DNA from: CAZABP01 sp964483245
Lineage (GTDB): Bacteria > Planctomycetota > UBA1135 > UBA2386
Direction of reading: 5' to 3'
Assembly: GCA_964483245.1 (NCBI GenBank)
Contig: CAZABP010000015.1
Span: 25,522 to 89,521, forward strand
DNA: 64,000 bases
This document shows, one piece after another, positions 53,046-60,795 of the stretch. Every line of letters starts with the position of its first letter. Position 1 is the stretch's first letter. Position numbers and translations under genes: made by a program. Under the pieces are notes generated by a model that did not search any database, had not been told where the DNA came from, and saw nothing but the letters and a program-made list of their open reading frames with translations.

Positions 53046-53714
53046 ATGCGGGCGATGCCTCGGTCCAGCTCGATCGGCAAGAAGGTGGTGATGGCGGTCA
53101 CCGGGCTGCTGCTGACCGGATTCGTGATCGCACACCTCGCCGGCAACCTGCTGCTGTTCGATCCGCTGCAACAGGCAGGCAACGACTACGCGCGCTGGCT
53201 GCGCGAGCACCCGGGGCTCTTGTGGATGGCACGGCTCGGGCTGCTGGCGGTGTTCGTGCTGCACATCGGCACCGGCCTGTCGCTCGCGCGCACGAACCGG
53301 GCCGCGCGTCCGGTCGCCTATGCCCGCAAGCGGCCGGTGCAGTCGACGTTCGCGTCGCGGACGATGGTGCAGTCGGGTCTGCTGCTGTTGCTGTTCGTGC
53401 TGTTCCACCTGGCGCACTTCACGCTTGGCTGGGTGCAGCCGGCGATTGCGCAGGCGCACGCCGATCACGACTGGCATCGCATGATGGTGCTCGGGTTCCA
53501 GAACCCGTGGCTCTCGCTGCTGTATCTCGCGGCGATGGTGGTGCTCGGACTGCATCTGCACCACGGGATCGCGAGCCTGTTCCAGTCGGTCGGCTTCGAG
53601 CACCGCCGCCTGACGCCGTGGATCCACCGGCTCGGGCCGCTCGTCGGGATCGCGATCGCGGTCGGGTTCGGGATCCTGCCGATCGCGGTGCTGCTCGGGG
53701 TCGTGACCCCATGA
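53046..53714 (+). CDS. sdhC: Succinate dehydrogenase cytochrome b subunit
   Basis: A 222-aa membrane protein with five hydrophobic helices, as in single-subunit (type B) cytochrome b558. Candidate haem-ligand histidines are in TGFVIAHLAGNLLLF, FVLHIGTGLSLA, LFHLAHFTLGW and LGLHLHHGIASLF. It anchors SdhA/SdhB and passes electrons to menaquinone or ubiquinone. ATG 53046 or 53055 are both possible. The stop overlaps sdhA by 4 bp. A 220-bp upstream gap likely holds the promoter; I see no clear motif in it. Confidence 0.93.
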   Translation: MRAMPRSSSIGKKVVMAVTGLLLTGFVIAHLAGNLLLFDPLQQAGNDYARWLREHPGLLWMARLGLLAVFVLHIGTGLSLARTNRAARPVAYARKRPVQSTFASRTMVQSGLLLLLFVLFHLAHFTLGWVQPAIAQAHADHDWHRMMVLGFQNPWLSLLYLAAMVVLGLHLHHGIASLFQSVGFEHRRLTPWIHRLGPLVGIAIAVGFGILPIAVLLGVVTP

Positions 53715-55624
53715 AGTTCGACGCCAGGATCCCATCCGGGCCGCTGGCCGAGAAATGGAGCCGGCGCCGGTTCGAGGTGCGCCTCGTCAACCCGGCCAAC
53801 AAGCGCAAGTACCGCGTGCTCGTGATCGGCTCCGGCCTCGCCGGCGCGTCGGCCGCGGCGACGCTGGCCGAGCTCGGCTACCAGGTCGAGTGCTTCTGCT
53901 ACCAGGACAGCCCGCGGCGCGCGCACTCGATCGCGGCCCAGGGTGGGATCAACGCGGCGAAGAACTACCGCAACGACGGCGACAGCGTGTTCCGGCTGTT
54001 CTACGACACGATCAAGGGTGGCGATTTCCGCGCGCGCGAGGCGAACGTGTATCGCCTGGCCGAGGTCAGCGCGGCGATCATCGACCAGTGCGTCGCGCAA
54101 GGCGTGCCGTTCGCGCGTGAGTACTCCGGCTATCTCGACAACCGCTCGTTCGGCGGCGCGCAGGTCTCGCGGACGTTCTATGCGCGTGGCCAGACCGGAC
54201 AGCAGCTGCTGCTCGGCGCGTATGCGGCGCTGTCGCGCCAGATCGGGGCCGGCAACGTCAAGATGTTCCCGCGCACCGAGCTGCTCGACGTCGTCGTCGC
54301 CGATGGGCGCGCCGCCGGCATCGTCGTGCGCGATCTGGTCAGCGGCGACGTGCGCCGCCATGGCGGGGACGCCGTCGTGCTCGCGACCGGCGGCTACTCG
54401 ACCGTGTTCTACCTCTCGACCAACGCCATGGGCTGCAACGTGACCGCGACCTGGCGCGCGCACCGGCGCGGCGCGCTGTTCGCGAACCCGTGCTTCACGC
54501 AGATCCATCCGACCTGCATCCCGCAGAAGGGGGAGCACCAGTCCAAGCTGACGCTGATGTCGGAGTCGCTGCGCAACGACGGCCGCGTCTGGGTGCCGCT
54601 GCAGCCGGGCGACACGCGCCCGCCAGCGCAGATCCCGGAGGCGGAGCGCGACTACATCCTGGAGCGCAAGTACCCGAGCTTCGGCAATCTGGCGCCGCGT
54701 GACATCGCGTCGCGGGCCGCGAAGGAGGCCTGCGACGACGGCCGCGGCGTCGGCCCGAGCGGGCGCGGCGTGTACCTCGACTTCCAGGACGCGATCACGC
54801 GGTTGGGCCGCGGCACGATCACGGCGCGCTACGGCAACCTGTTCGACATGTACCGCAAGATCACGGCGGACGACCCGTATGCCGTGCCGATGCGGATCTA
54901 TCCGGCGCCGCACTACACGATGGGTGGGTTGTGGGTGGACTACGACCTGATGTCGACGGTCCCCGGGCTGTTCGTGATCGGCGAGGCGAACTTCTCCGAC
55001 CACGGCGCGAACCGGCTCGGCGCGAGTGCGCTGATGCAGGGGCTCGCGGATGGGTACTTCATCCTGCCGTACACGATCGGCGACTACCTGGCCGGCGTGC
55101 GGCCGGGCGGCGGAACCACGGCGCACGCCGAGTTCGCGGCGGTCGAACGCTCGGTGCGCGAGCGCGTGCGGCGGCTGCTCGGCGTGCGCGGCAAGCGGTC
55201 GCCGGAGTCGTTCCACCGCGAGCTCGGGCGGATCATGTGGAACCAGTGCGGCATGGCGCGCAACGAGCAGGGGCTGCGTGATGCACTGGCGCGGATCCCG
55301 GCGCTCCGCGACGAGTTCTGGCGCGACGTGCGCGTGCTCGGCGAAGGGGAGGCGTTGAACGTCTCGCTCGAAGTAGCCGGGCGGGTCGCCGACTTCCTCG
55401 AGTTCGCCGAGCTGCTGTGCCACGACGCGCTGCGGCGCACCGAGTCCTGCGGCGGTCACTTCCGCGAGGAGAGCCAGACCCCGGACGGCGAGGCGAAGCG
55501 CGACGACGAGCACTTCGCGCATGTCTCGGCATGGGAGTGGCGCGGTGAAGGTGCGGCGCCGGTCGAGCACCGCGAGCCGCTCGTGTTCGAGAACGTCAAG
55601 CTGGCGACCAGGAGCTACAAGTGA
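53711..55624 (+). CDS. sdhA: Succinate dehydrogenase flavoprotein subunit
   Basis: A 637-aa protein. FAD loop VLVIGSGLAGASAAATLAEL; flavinylation motif RRAHSIAAQGGINAAKNY with the attachment His; substrate loop HPTCIPQKGEH and a Thr/Arg-rich capping domain; late GLFVIGEANFSDHGANRLGA. These match type B succinate:quinone oxidoreductases. It oxidises succinate to fumarate in the TCA cycle. Its start lies in the sdhC stop and its stop overlaps sdhB by 4 bp. Confidence 0.97.
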   Translation: MKFDARIPSGPLAEKWSRRRFEVRLVNPANKRKYRVLVIGSGLAGASAAATLAELGYQVECFCYQDSPRRAHSIAAQGGINAAKNYRNDGDSVFRLFYDTIKGGDFRAREANVYRLAEVSAAIIDQCVAQGVPFAREYSGYLDNRSFGGAQVSRTFYARGQTGQQLLLGAYAALSRQIGAGNVKMFPRTELLDVVVADGRAAGIVVRDLVSGDVRRHGGDAVVLATGGYSTVFYLSTNAMGCNVTATWRAHRRGALFANPCFTQIHPTCIPQKGEHQSKLTLMSESLRNDGRVWVPLQPGDTRPPAQIPEAERDYILERKYPSFGNLAPRDIASRAAKEACDDGRGVGPSGRGVYLDFQDAITRLGRGTITARYGNLFDMYRKITADDPYAVPMRIYPAPHYTMGGLWVDYDLMSTVPGLFVIGEANFSDHGANRLGASALMQGLADGYFILPYTIGDYLAGVRPGGGTTAHAEFAAVERSVRERVRRLLGVRGKRSPESFHRELGRIMWNQCGMARNEQGLRDALARIPALRDEFWRDVRVLGEGEALNVSLEVAGRVADFLEFAELLCHDALRRTESCGGHFREESQTPDGEAKRDDEHFAHVSAWEWRGEGAAPVEHREPLVFENVKLATRSYK

Positions 55625-56367
55625 ACCTGACGTTGCATGTCTGGCGGCAGGCGGCGCGGCAGACGCCCGGCCGGATGGTCCGCTACGAGCTGCACGGCGT
55701 CAGCCCGGATGCGTCGTTCCTCGAGATGCTGGACCAGTTGAACCAGCAGCTGGTGGCCGGCGGTGAGGAGCCGGTCGCGTTCGACCACGACTGCCGCGAA
55801 GGGATCTGCGGGACCTGCTCGTTGATGATCAACGGCGTCGCGCACGGACCGGAGGCGGCGACGACGACCTGCCAGCTGCACATGCGCCATTTCCGCGACG
55901 GCGACGAGATCTGGATCGAGCCGTGGCGTGCGCGCGCGTTCCCGGTGCTGCGCGATCTGATCGTCGACCGCAGCGCGTTCGACCGGATCATCCAGGCCGG
56001 CGGGTTCGTATCGGTCAACACCGGCGCGGCGCCGGATGCGCACGCGGTGCTGGTGCGCAAGGACGAGGCGGAGGCGGCGTTCGACGCGGCGACCTGCATC
56101 GGCTGCGGGGCCTGCGTCGCCGCGTGCAAGAACGCGTCGGCGATGCTGTTCGTCGGCGCCAAGGTCGCGCACCTGGCGCGGCTGCCGCAGGGGCGCATCG
56201 AACGGGAAGCGCGCGTGCAGTCGATGGTCACGCAGATGGACCGCGAGGGGTTCGGCAACTGCACCAACCAGAACGAGTGCGAGGCGGTCTGCCCGAAGTC
56301 GATCGGAGTCGACGTGATCCGGAGCATGAACCGGGAGTACCTGCGCGCGAAGATGCTCGGCCGATGA
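55621..56367 (+). CDS. sdhB: Succinate dehydrogenase iron-sulfur subunit
   Basis: A 248-aa protein. [2Fe-2S] ligands are Cys58, Cys63, Cys66 and Cys84 (CREGICGTC and TTTCQL). The [4Fe-4S] site is CIGCGACVAACKN, and the [3Fe-4S] site is CTNQNECEAVCPKSI. GTG 55621 starts within the sdhA stop. Electrons run from FAD through these clusters to the sdhC haems. Confidence 0.97.
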   Translation: MNLTLHVWRQAARQTPGRMVRYELHGVSPDASFLEMLDQLNQQLVAGGEEPVAFDHDCREGICGTCSLMINGVAHGPEAATTTCQLHMRHFRDGDEIWIEPWRARAFPVLRDLIVDRSAFDRIIQAGGFVSVNTGAAPDAHAVLVRKDEAEAAFDAATCIGCGACVAACKNASAMLFVGAKVAHLARLPQGRIEREARVQSMVTQMDREGFGNCTNQNECEAVCPKSIGVDVIRSMNREYLRAKMLGR

Positions 56368-56891
56368 GCAAGCCGAAGATCGGGATCCTGACGATCAGCG
56401 ACCGCGCGAGCCGCGGGATCTATGCCGACGAGTCCGGGCCGGCGATCGAGGCGGCGCTGCGGGAGTATCTGGCGACCGACTGCGACTACCACCGCGTCGT
56501 GATCCCGGACGAGCGGGCGGCGATCGCCGCCGAGCTGCAGGCGCTCGCCGCCGCCGGCTGTGCGCTGGTCTGCACGACCGGCGGTACCGGCCCGGCGCCG
56601 CGCGACGTCACGCCGGAGGCGATCGCCGACGTCTGCACCAAGACGCTGGACGGCTTCGGTGAACGCATGCGCGCCGCGTCGCTGGCGGCTGGCGTGCCGA
56701 CCGCGATCCTGTCGCGGCAGACCGCGGCGATCCTGCGGCAGACCCTCGTGGTGACGCTGCCGGGCAAGCCGGGGTCGATCCGCGTCTGCCTCGACGCCGT
56801 GTTTCCGGCGATTCCGTACTGCATCGACCTGATCGGCGGCCCGCGGCTCGAGGGGAATCCGGACAAGGTCACGGTCTTCCGGCCGAAGTGA
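56364..56891 (+). CDS. mog: Molybdenum cofactor synthesis protein, MogA/MoaB family
   Basis: A 175-aa protein: KIGILTISDRASRGIYAD opening, VCTTGGTGPAPRDVTPEA as the molybdopterin-binding loop, and a final ILRQTLVVTLPGKPGSIRVC. It adenylylates molybdopterin for molybdate insertion. The family motif usually reads TGGTGxxRRD; here Pro replaces the first of those Arg positions. ATG 56364 overlaps sdhB by 4 bp. Co-expression with sdh is odd, since this SDH needs no molybdenum. Confidence 0.9.
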   Translation: MSKPKIGILTISDRASRGIYADESGPAIEAALREYLATDCDYHRVVIPDERAAIAAELQALAAAGCALVCTTGGTGPAPRDVTPEAIADVCTKTLDGFGERMRAASLAAGVPTAILSRQTAAILRQTLVVTLPGKPGSIRVCLDAVFPAIPYCIDLIGGPRLEGNPDKVTVFRPK

Positions 56892-56911
56892 CGGCATGAT
56901 GCACGGTCGCC

Positions 56912-58084
56912 ATGAGCGACCGCGACTACGCCCCCCGTCCGGAGCACAGGTTTTCGTTCGGGCTCTGGACCGTAGGGAACCCGGGACGCGATCCATTCGG
57001 TGAGGCGGTCCGGCCGGTGCTGGAGCCGACGCAGCTCGTGGCGCTGCTGGCGAAGGTCGGCGCGTGGGGGGTCAACCTGCACGACAACGACCTGGTGCCG
57101 ATCGATGCGAGCGCGGCGGCGCGCGATCGGATCGTCGGCGAGTTCCGCCGCGCGCTCGCCGACCACGGGATGGTCGTGCCGATGGCGACGACGAACCTGT
57201 TCAGCGATCCGGTGTTCAAGGATGGCGCGTTCACGGCGAACGATCCGGCCGTGCGCGCCTATGCGCTGCAGAAGACGATGCGCGCGATCGATCTGGGGGT
57301 CGAGCTGGGGGCCCGCGTCTACGTCTGCTGGGGCGGGCGCGAGGGGGTCGAGACGGATGCGTGCCGCGATCCGCGCGCGGCGCTGGCGCGCATGCGCGAC
57401 GCGATGAACTGGCTGACCGGCTACGTGCGCGCGCAGGGCTACGACCTGAAGTTCGCGCTCGAGGCGAAGCCGAACGAGCCGCGCAGCGACCTCTACCTGC
57501 CGACCACCGGCGCGATGCTCGGCTTCATCGCCACACTCGAGCACCCCGAGCTGGTCGGCGTGAACCCCGAGGTCGCGCACGAGCAGATGGCCGGGCTCAA
57601 CATGACGCACGCCGTCGCGCAGGCGTGGGACGCCGGCAAGCTGTTCCACATCGACCTGAACGACCAGAACTACGCGCGCTACGACCAGGACCTGCGGTTC
57701 GCGTCGCAGAACCCCAAGGCCTGCTTCTGGCTGGTCAAGTTCCTCGAGGACGTCGGCTACGACGGGCCGCGGCACTTCGATGCGCACGCCTACCGGACCG
57801 AGGACGTCGAGGGGGTCGAGCAGTTCGCGCGCGGCTGCATGCGGAGCTACCTGATCCTGAAGGAGAAGGCGCGGCGGTTCGCCGAGGATCGCGAGATCCA
57901 GGACCTGTTGGCCGAGATCCAGAGCGATCCGCACGACGGCGCGCGCTGGCTCGGGCCGTTCGAGCCCAAGCGTGGGGCCGCGCTGAAGGGGCACGAGTTC
58001 GACCGCCGCGCGATCGCCCGGCGCGGCCTCGCCTACGAACGTCTCGACCAGCTCGTCATCGACCTGTTGCTCGGAGTCCGCTGA
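56912..58084 (+). CDS. xylA: Xylose isomerase (actinobacterial-type)
   Basis: A 390-aa TIM-barrel. The catalytic His57 and Asp60 are in NLHDNDL; metal ligands are in EAKPNEPR, NPEVAHEQMAG and the HIDLNDQNYARYDQDLRF segment, with a final Asp in HFDAHAYRTED. The FSFGLWTVGNPGRDPFG start is typical of short class I enzymes. It interconverts D-xylose and D-xylulose (also glucose and fructose), Mg/Mn-dependent. It lies 20 bp after mog and shares one base with the DUF4863 gene. No xylulokinase is in the window. Confidence 0.93.
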   Translation: MSDRDYAPRPEHRFSFGLWTVGNPGRDPFGEAVRPVLEPTQLVALLAKVGAWGVNLHDNDLVPIDASAAARDRIVGEFRRALADHGMVVPMATTNLFSDPVFKDGAFTANDPAVRAYALQKTMRAIDLGVELGARVYVCWGGREGVETDACRDPRAALARMRDAMNWLTGYVRAQGYDLKFALEAKPNEPRSDLYLPTTGAMLGFIATLEHPELVGVNPEVAHEQMAGLNMTHAVAQAWDAGKLFHIDLNDQNYARYDQDLRFASQNPKACFWLVKFLEDVGYDGPRHFDAHAYRTEDVEGVEQFARGCMRSYLILKEKARRFAEDREIQDLLAEIQSDPHDGARWLGPFEPKRGAALKGHEFDRRAIARRGLAYERLDQLVIDLLLGVR

Positions 58085-58542
58085 TGGAAGCGCCTGCGTT
58101 CGTCCAGTTGCTGCATCCGATCGCCGACAAGCTGCGCGCCGTCGACGTCAGTTCGCGCGGCGCGGTGCGCCAGGTGGAGCGGCTCCTGCCGTTCTGGGGC
58201 GCGGAGATCGCGGCACTGCGCGCCGCCGCGTTCGCCGCGCGCAACGCCGGCTGGCTGCTGCCGAAGGAGAACGCCGGGATCCGCTTCGGCCGCGTCACCA
58301 AGGACCTGCAGGGATTCTCCGTCGACGCCGTATTGATGGATCGTCCTGGCCCGCGCCACCGGCATCCCAACGGCGAGATCGATCTCTGCTTCGCGACCGA
58401 GGGCCGGCCGAGCTTCGACGGCCATCCCGAGGGCTGGGTCGTGTACCCGCCCGACAGCGTGCACGTGCCCACGGTCACCGGCGGGGAGATGTTGATCCTG
58501 TACTTCCTGCCCGGCGCGCAGATCGAGTTCCTCGGGGTCTGA
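58084..58542 (+). CDS. DUF4863 / 4-hydroxylaminobenzoate lyase-like cupin protein
   Basis: A 152-aa protein. RHRHPNGEIDLCFATEG, FDGHPEGWVVYPPDSVHVPT and EMLILYFLPGAQIEFLGV are a cupin-like beta-barrel with metal-binding His/Glu. The pattern resembles DUF4863, whose characterised member PnbB acts on 4-hydroxylaminobenzoate. The nitroaromatic role is not supported by neighbours; a sugar-related role beside xylose isomerase is equally possible. The ATG overlaps xylA by one base. Confidence 0.7.
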   Translation: MEAPAFVQLLHPIADKLRAVDVSSRGAVRQVERLLPFWGAEIAALRAAAFAARNAGWLLPKENAGIRFGRVTKDLQGFSVDAVLMDRPGPRHRHPNGEIDLCFATEGRPSFDGHPEGWVVYPPDSVHVPTVTGGEMLILYFLPGAQIEFLGV

Positions 58543-58573
58543 CGAGAAAAGTAGCGCCAGAATGGCAGGCCGC

Positions 58574-60031
58574 TCAGCGCGGGCCGACGACCGGCGCCGA
58601 GATCTCCCGTTCCAGCTCGCCCGCGCGGATGCGCAGGTGCAGGCGGAGGTTCGGGCGGAAGCGATCGCGCGGCATCTCGACGATGACCGGAATGCGCTGA
58701 TCCCCCAGTGAGTCCAGCTCGACGGTCTGCAGCGGGAGGGTCAGCGTGAGGTCCTCGGTCGGGATCGACTCGAGCTGGAACGTCAGGCGCTGCGGCTGCT
58801 TGTTGATCAGGTGGATCGCGAACTGGTTGCGCAGCGTGCCGTCGCTGAGCGTGTACGGCGGGCCGGGCAGGCGCACGAGGTTGGCTTCGAACGGGGTGCG
58901 GCCGGAGGCGAACCAGGCGAACACGCCGGCGCCGAGCAGCAGCAGCACGGCATACAGGTACACGCGCGGCCGCAGGAACCGCCGGCCGCCACCCTCGATC
59001 GCGCGCTGCGAGTCGTAGCGGATCAGGCCGGGGGGCTGGTCGAGCTTCTGCATGACCTCGTCGCAGGCGTCGATGCAGTTGGCGCAACCGACGCACTCGA
59101 GCTGACTGCCGTTGCGGATGTCGATGCCGGTCGGGCAGACGGCGACGCAGCGGTAGCAGTCGATGCAGTCGCCGCGCCCGGTCTCGTGATGGTGCCCGCG
59201 CGGCTCACCGCGGCCGCGGTCATACGCGACATTGACGGTGTCCGGATCGGCCAGCACCCCCTGCAGCCGGCCATACGGGCAGATCACGATGCAGAGCTGC
59301 TCGCGGAACCAGACGAAGTTGAAGTACATGATGGCCGTGAACACCATCACGAACGTGAACGCGACCGGATGCTCGCTCGGCGGCGACATCGTCGCCGCGA
59401 GCACGTCGCGCACCGGCATGAAGTACGCCAGGAACATGTGCGCGAGCAGCAACGACAGCACGACGTAGATCGCGTACTTCCCCCCGCGGCGCACCAGCTT
59501 GACGAGCCCCCACGGCAGCTCGGCGAGCTTGCGGCGTTGTGCCGCCGAACCATCGAGCCAGCGTTCGACGCGCCGGAACACCCCCTCGAGAAACACGGTC
59601 TGCGGGCAGGCGTAGCCACACCAGACGCGCCCGAACAGCGCGCTGAGCACGATCAGCGCGAACCCCAATCCGGTCAGGAAGAAGAACCCGAGATAGAAGT
59701 CCTGCGCGTTGAACGTCTGCCCGAACAGGTAGAAGTGCCGGCGCGGGATGTCGAGCAGGATCAGCGGATGTCCGCCGACTTCGATCCACGGCAGCACGGC
59801 GTAGATCGCGATCAGCAGCGTCCACAGCCACTTCTTGCGCGTCTGGAACCGCCCGCGCACGTCCGCCGGATGGATCGTGTTGCGCGAACCATCCGGGTTG
59901 ATGCAGTACAGGCTGTCGAGGTCGGGTCGCCGCGGCGCAGCGACGCTGCGCCCGGCCGCCCGCGCCGGCGCCACATGCTCCGGCGCCACCTCGCGGTGCA
60001 GCGGGCCAGTCGACTGCCCCCCCGGTGACAT
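58574..60031 (-). CDS. ccoG: Cytochrome c oxidase accessory protein CcoG
   Basis: A 485-aa protein with an N-terminal cytoplasmic segment, about five membrane helices, a WCGYACPQTVFLE motif, two ferredoxin clusters (CIDCYRCVAVCP and CVGCANCIDACD) and a C-terminal immunoglobulin-like domain (LTFQLESIPTEDLTLTLPLQ). It helps reduce copper for cbb3 oxidase CuB maturation. It is the last gene of the operon, 3 bp after ccoP. No ccoH follows; the next gene is convergent. Confidence 0.95.
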   Translation of the reverse strand: MSPGGQSTGPLHREVAPEHVAPARAAGRSVAAPRRPDLDSLYCINPDGSRNTIHPADVRGRFQTRKKWLWTLLIAIYAVLPWIEVGGHPLILLDIPRRHFYLFGQTFNAQDFYLGFFFLTGLGFALIVLSALFGRVWCGYACPQTVFLEGVFRRVERWLDGSAAQRRKLAELPWGLVKLVRRGGKYAIYVVLSLLLAHMFLAYFMPVRDVLAATMSPPSEHPVAFTFVMVFTAIMYFNFVWFREQLCIVICPYGRLQGVLADPDTVNVAYDRGRGEPRGHHHETGRGDCIDCYRCVAVCPTGIDIRNGSQLECVGCANCIDACDEVMQKLDQPPGLIRYDSQRAIEGGGRRFLRPRVYLYAVLLLLGAGVFAWFASGRTPFEANLVRLPGPPYTLSDGTLRNQFAIHLINKQPQRLTFQLESIPTEDLTLTLPLQTVELDSLGDQRIPVIVEMPRDRFRPNLRLHLRIRAGELEREISAPVVGPR

Positions 60032-60034
60032 CCG

Positions 60035-60598
60035 TCAGCCTCCGGTCGTCGGCTTCCCCTCGGGCGCCTTGCCGCCCGGGACGTTGGTGTCGCGGATCGT
60101 CAGCAGGAATGCGACGAGCTGCCGGCAGCGCAGCGGGCCGAGGATCGGTTCCCACGCGGGCATCTGTTTGTCGATGACCCCTTTGGTGATGGTCCGGTAC
60201 AGGTCGGTCGGCTGCCCGCCGTGGATCCAGTGGCTGTCGGTCAGGTTCGGTCCGATCGAACCGCCGCCGGTCGGCAGGTGGCACGCGACGCAGTTCGCCA
60301 GGAACGTCTCGCGCCCCGCCTGCACCGCGGCAGCGTCCTTGCTCAGCTCGAACAGCGAGTCATCGGTCAACGGCTGCGCAGCGGCGAGCGCGTCGGCCCG
60401 GGCCTGGGCCTCCTGCATCTCGAGCTGGTACTGCTCCTGCGGCAGCGTGCCGGTGCCGATCGAGTGGAAGTGCAGCCAGTAGAACAGCGAGAAGATGATC
60501 GCGCCGTAGAACGTCCACAGCCACCAGTTCGGCAGCCGGTTGTCGTACTCCTGGATCCCGTCGTAGTCGTGATCGAGGACTTTCGCTTGCTCGGTCAT
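60035..60598 (-). CDS. ccoP: Cbb3 oxidase subunit CcoP, mono-haem
   Basis: A 187-aa protein with the family N-terminus DGIQEYDNRLPNWWLWTFY and one membrane helix. There is a single haem site (Cys103, Cys106, His107 in CVACH) with Met146 (KQMPAW) as likely axial ligand. Typical CcoP is about 300 aa with two CxxCH motifs; here the first cytochrome domain seems absent, replaced by a helical linker rich in Gln/Ala. Its start overlaps the ccoQ stop by 4 bp. Confidence 0.93.
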   Translation of the reverse strand: MTEQAKVLDHDYDGIQEYDNRLPNWWLWTFYGAIIFSLFYWLHFHSIGTGTLPQEQYQLEMQEAQARADALAAAQPLTDDSLFELSKDAAAVQAGRETFLANCVACHLPTGGGSIGPNLTDSHWIHGGQPTDLYRTITKGVIDKQMPAWEPILGPLRCRQLVAFLLTIRDTNVPGGKAPEGKPTTGG

Positions 60599-60786
60599 CG
60601 CAGCGCCTCCCCGCGCCGGTCCTGCTCGTCGTCATCGAGTGGCAGCCGCGCGATCCGGTCGTAGCTGTCGCCGCGCCGGAACCAGAACACCCACAGCAGG
60701 ACCCCGGCGAACCAGATGACGAACAGCAGCATGCTGAACATCGGGAACGACAGCAGGTCCGCACCTTCGAACAGCTTCTGCCACAT
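60595..60786 (-). CDS. ccoQ: CcoQ-like small subunit of cbb3 oxidase
   Basis: A 63-aa protein with one membrane helix (FPMFSMLLFVIWFAGVLLWVFWF) and an acidic, charged tail (DDDEQDRRGE). Position between ccoNO and ccoP and size match CcoQ/FixQ. Sequence conservation in this family is weak, so the call leans on context. ATG 60786. Confidence 0.85.
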   Translation of the reverse strand: MWQKLFEGADLLSFPMFSMLLFVIWFAGVLLWVFWFRRGDSYDRIARLPLDDDEQDRRGEALR

Positions 60787-60795
60787 GATCGCCTC

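Noticed and set aside
51194..55624. Very long open frame on the plus strand running through the 706-aa protein region into sdhA
   Set aside because: Only the part from 53711 on (sdhA) is real. Upstream the frame is antisense to a signal-peptide-bearing gene and reads as Arg/Ala/Gln-rich low-complexity sequence, typical of GC-rich shadows.
58543..58573. Intrinsic terminator between the DUF4863 gene and ccoG
   Set aside because: The 31-bp gap has only an imperfect short inverted repeat and no U-tract.
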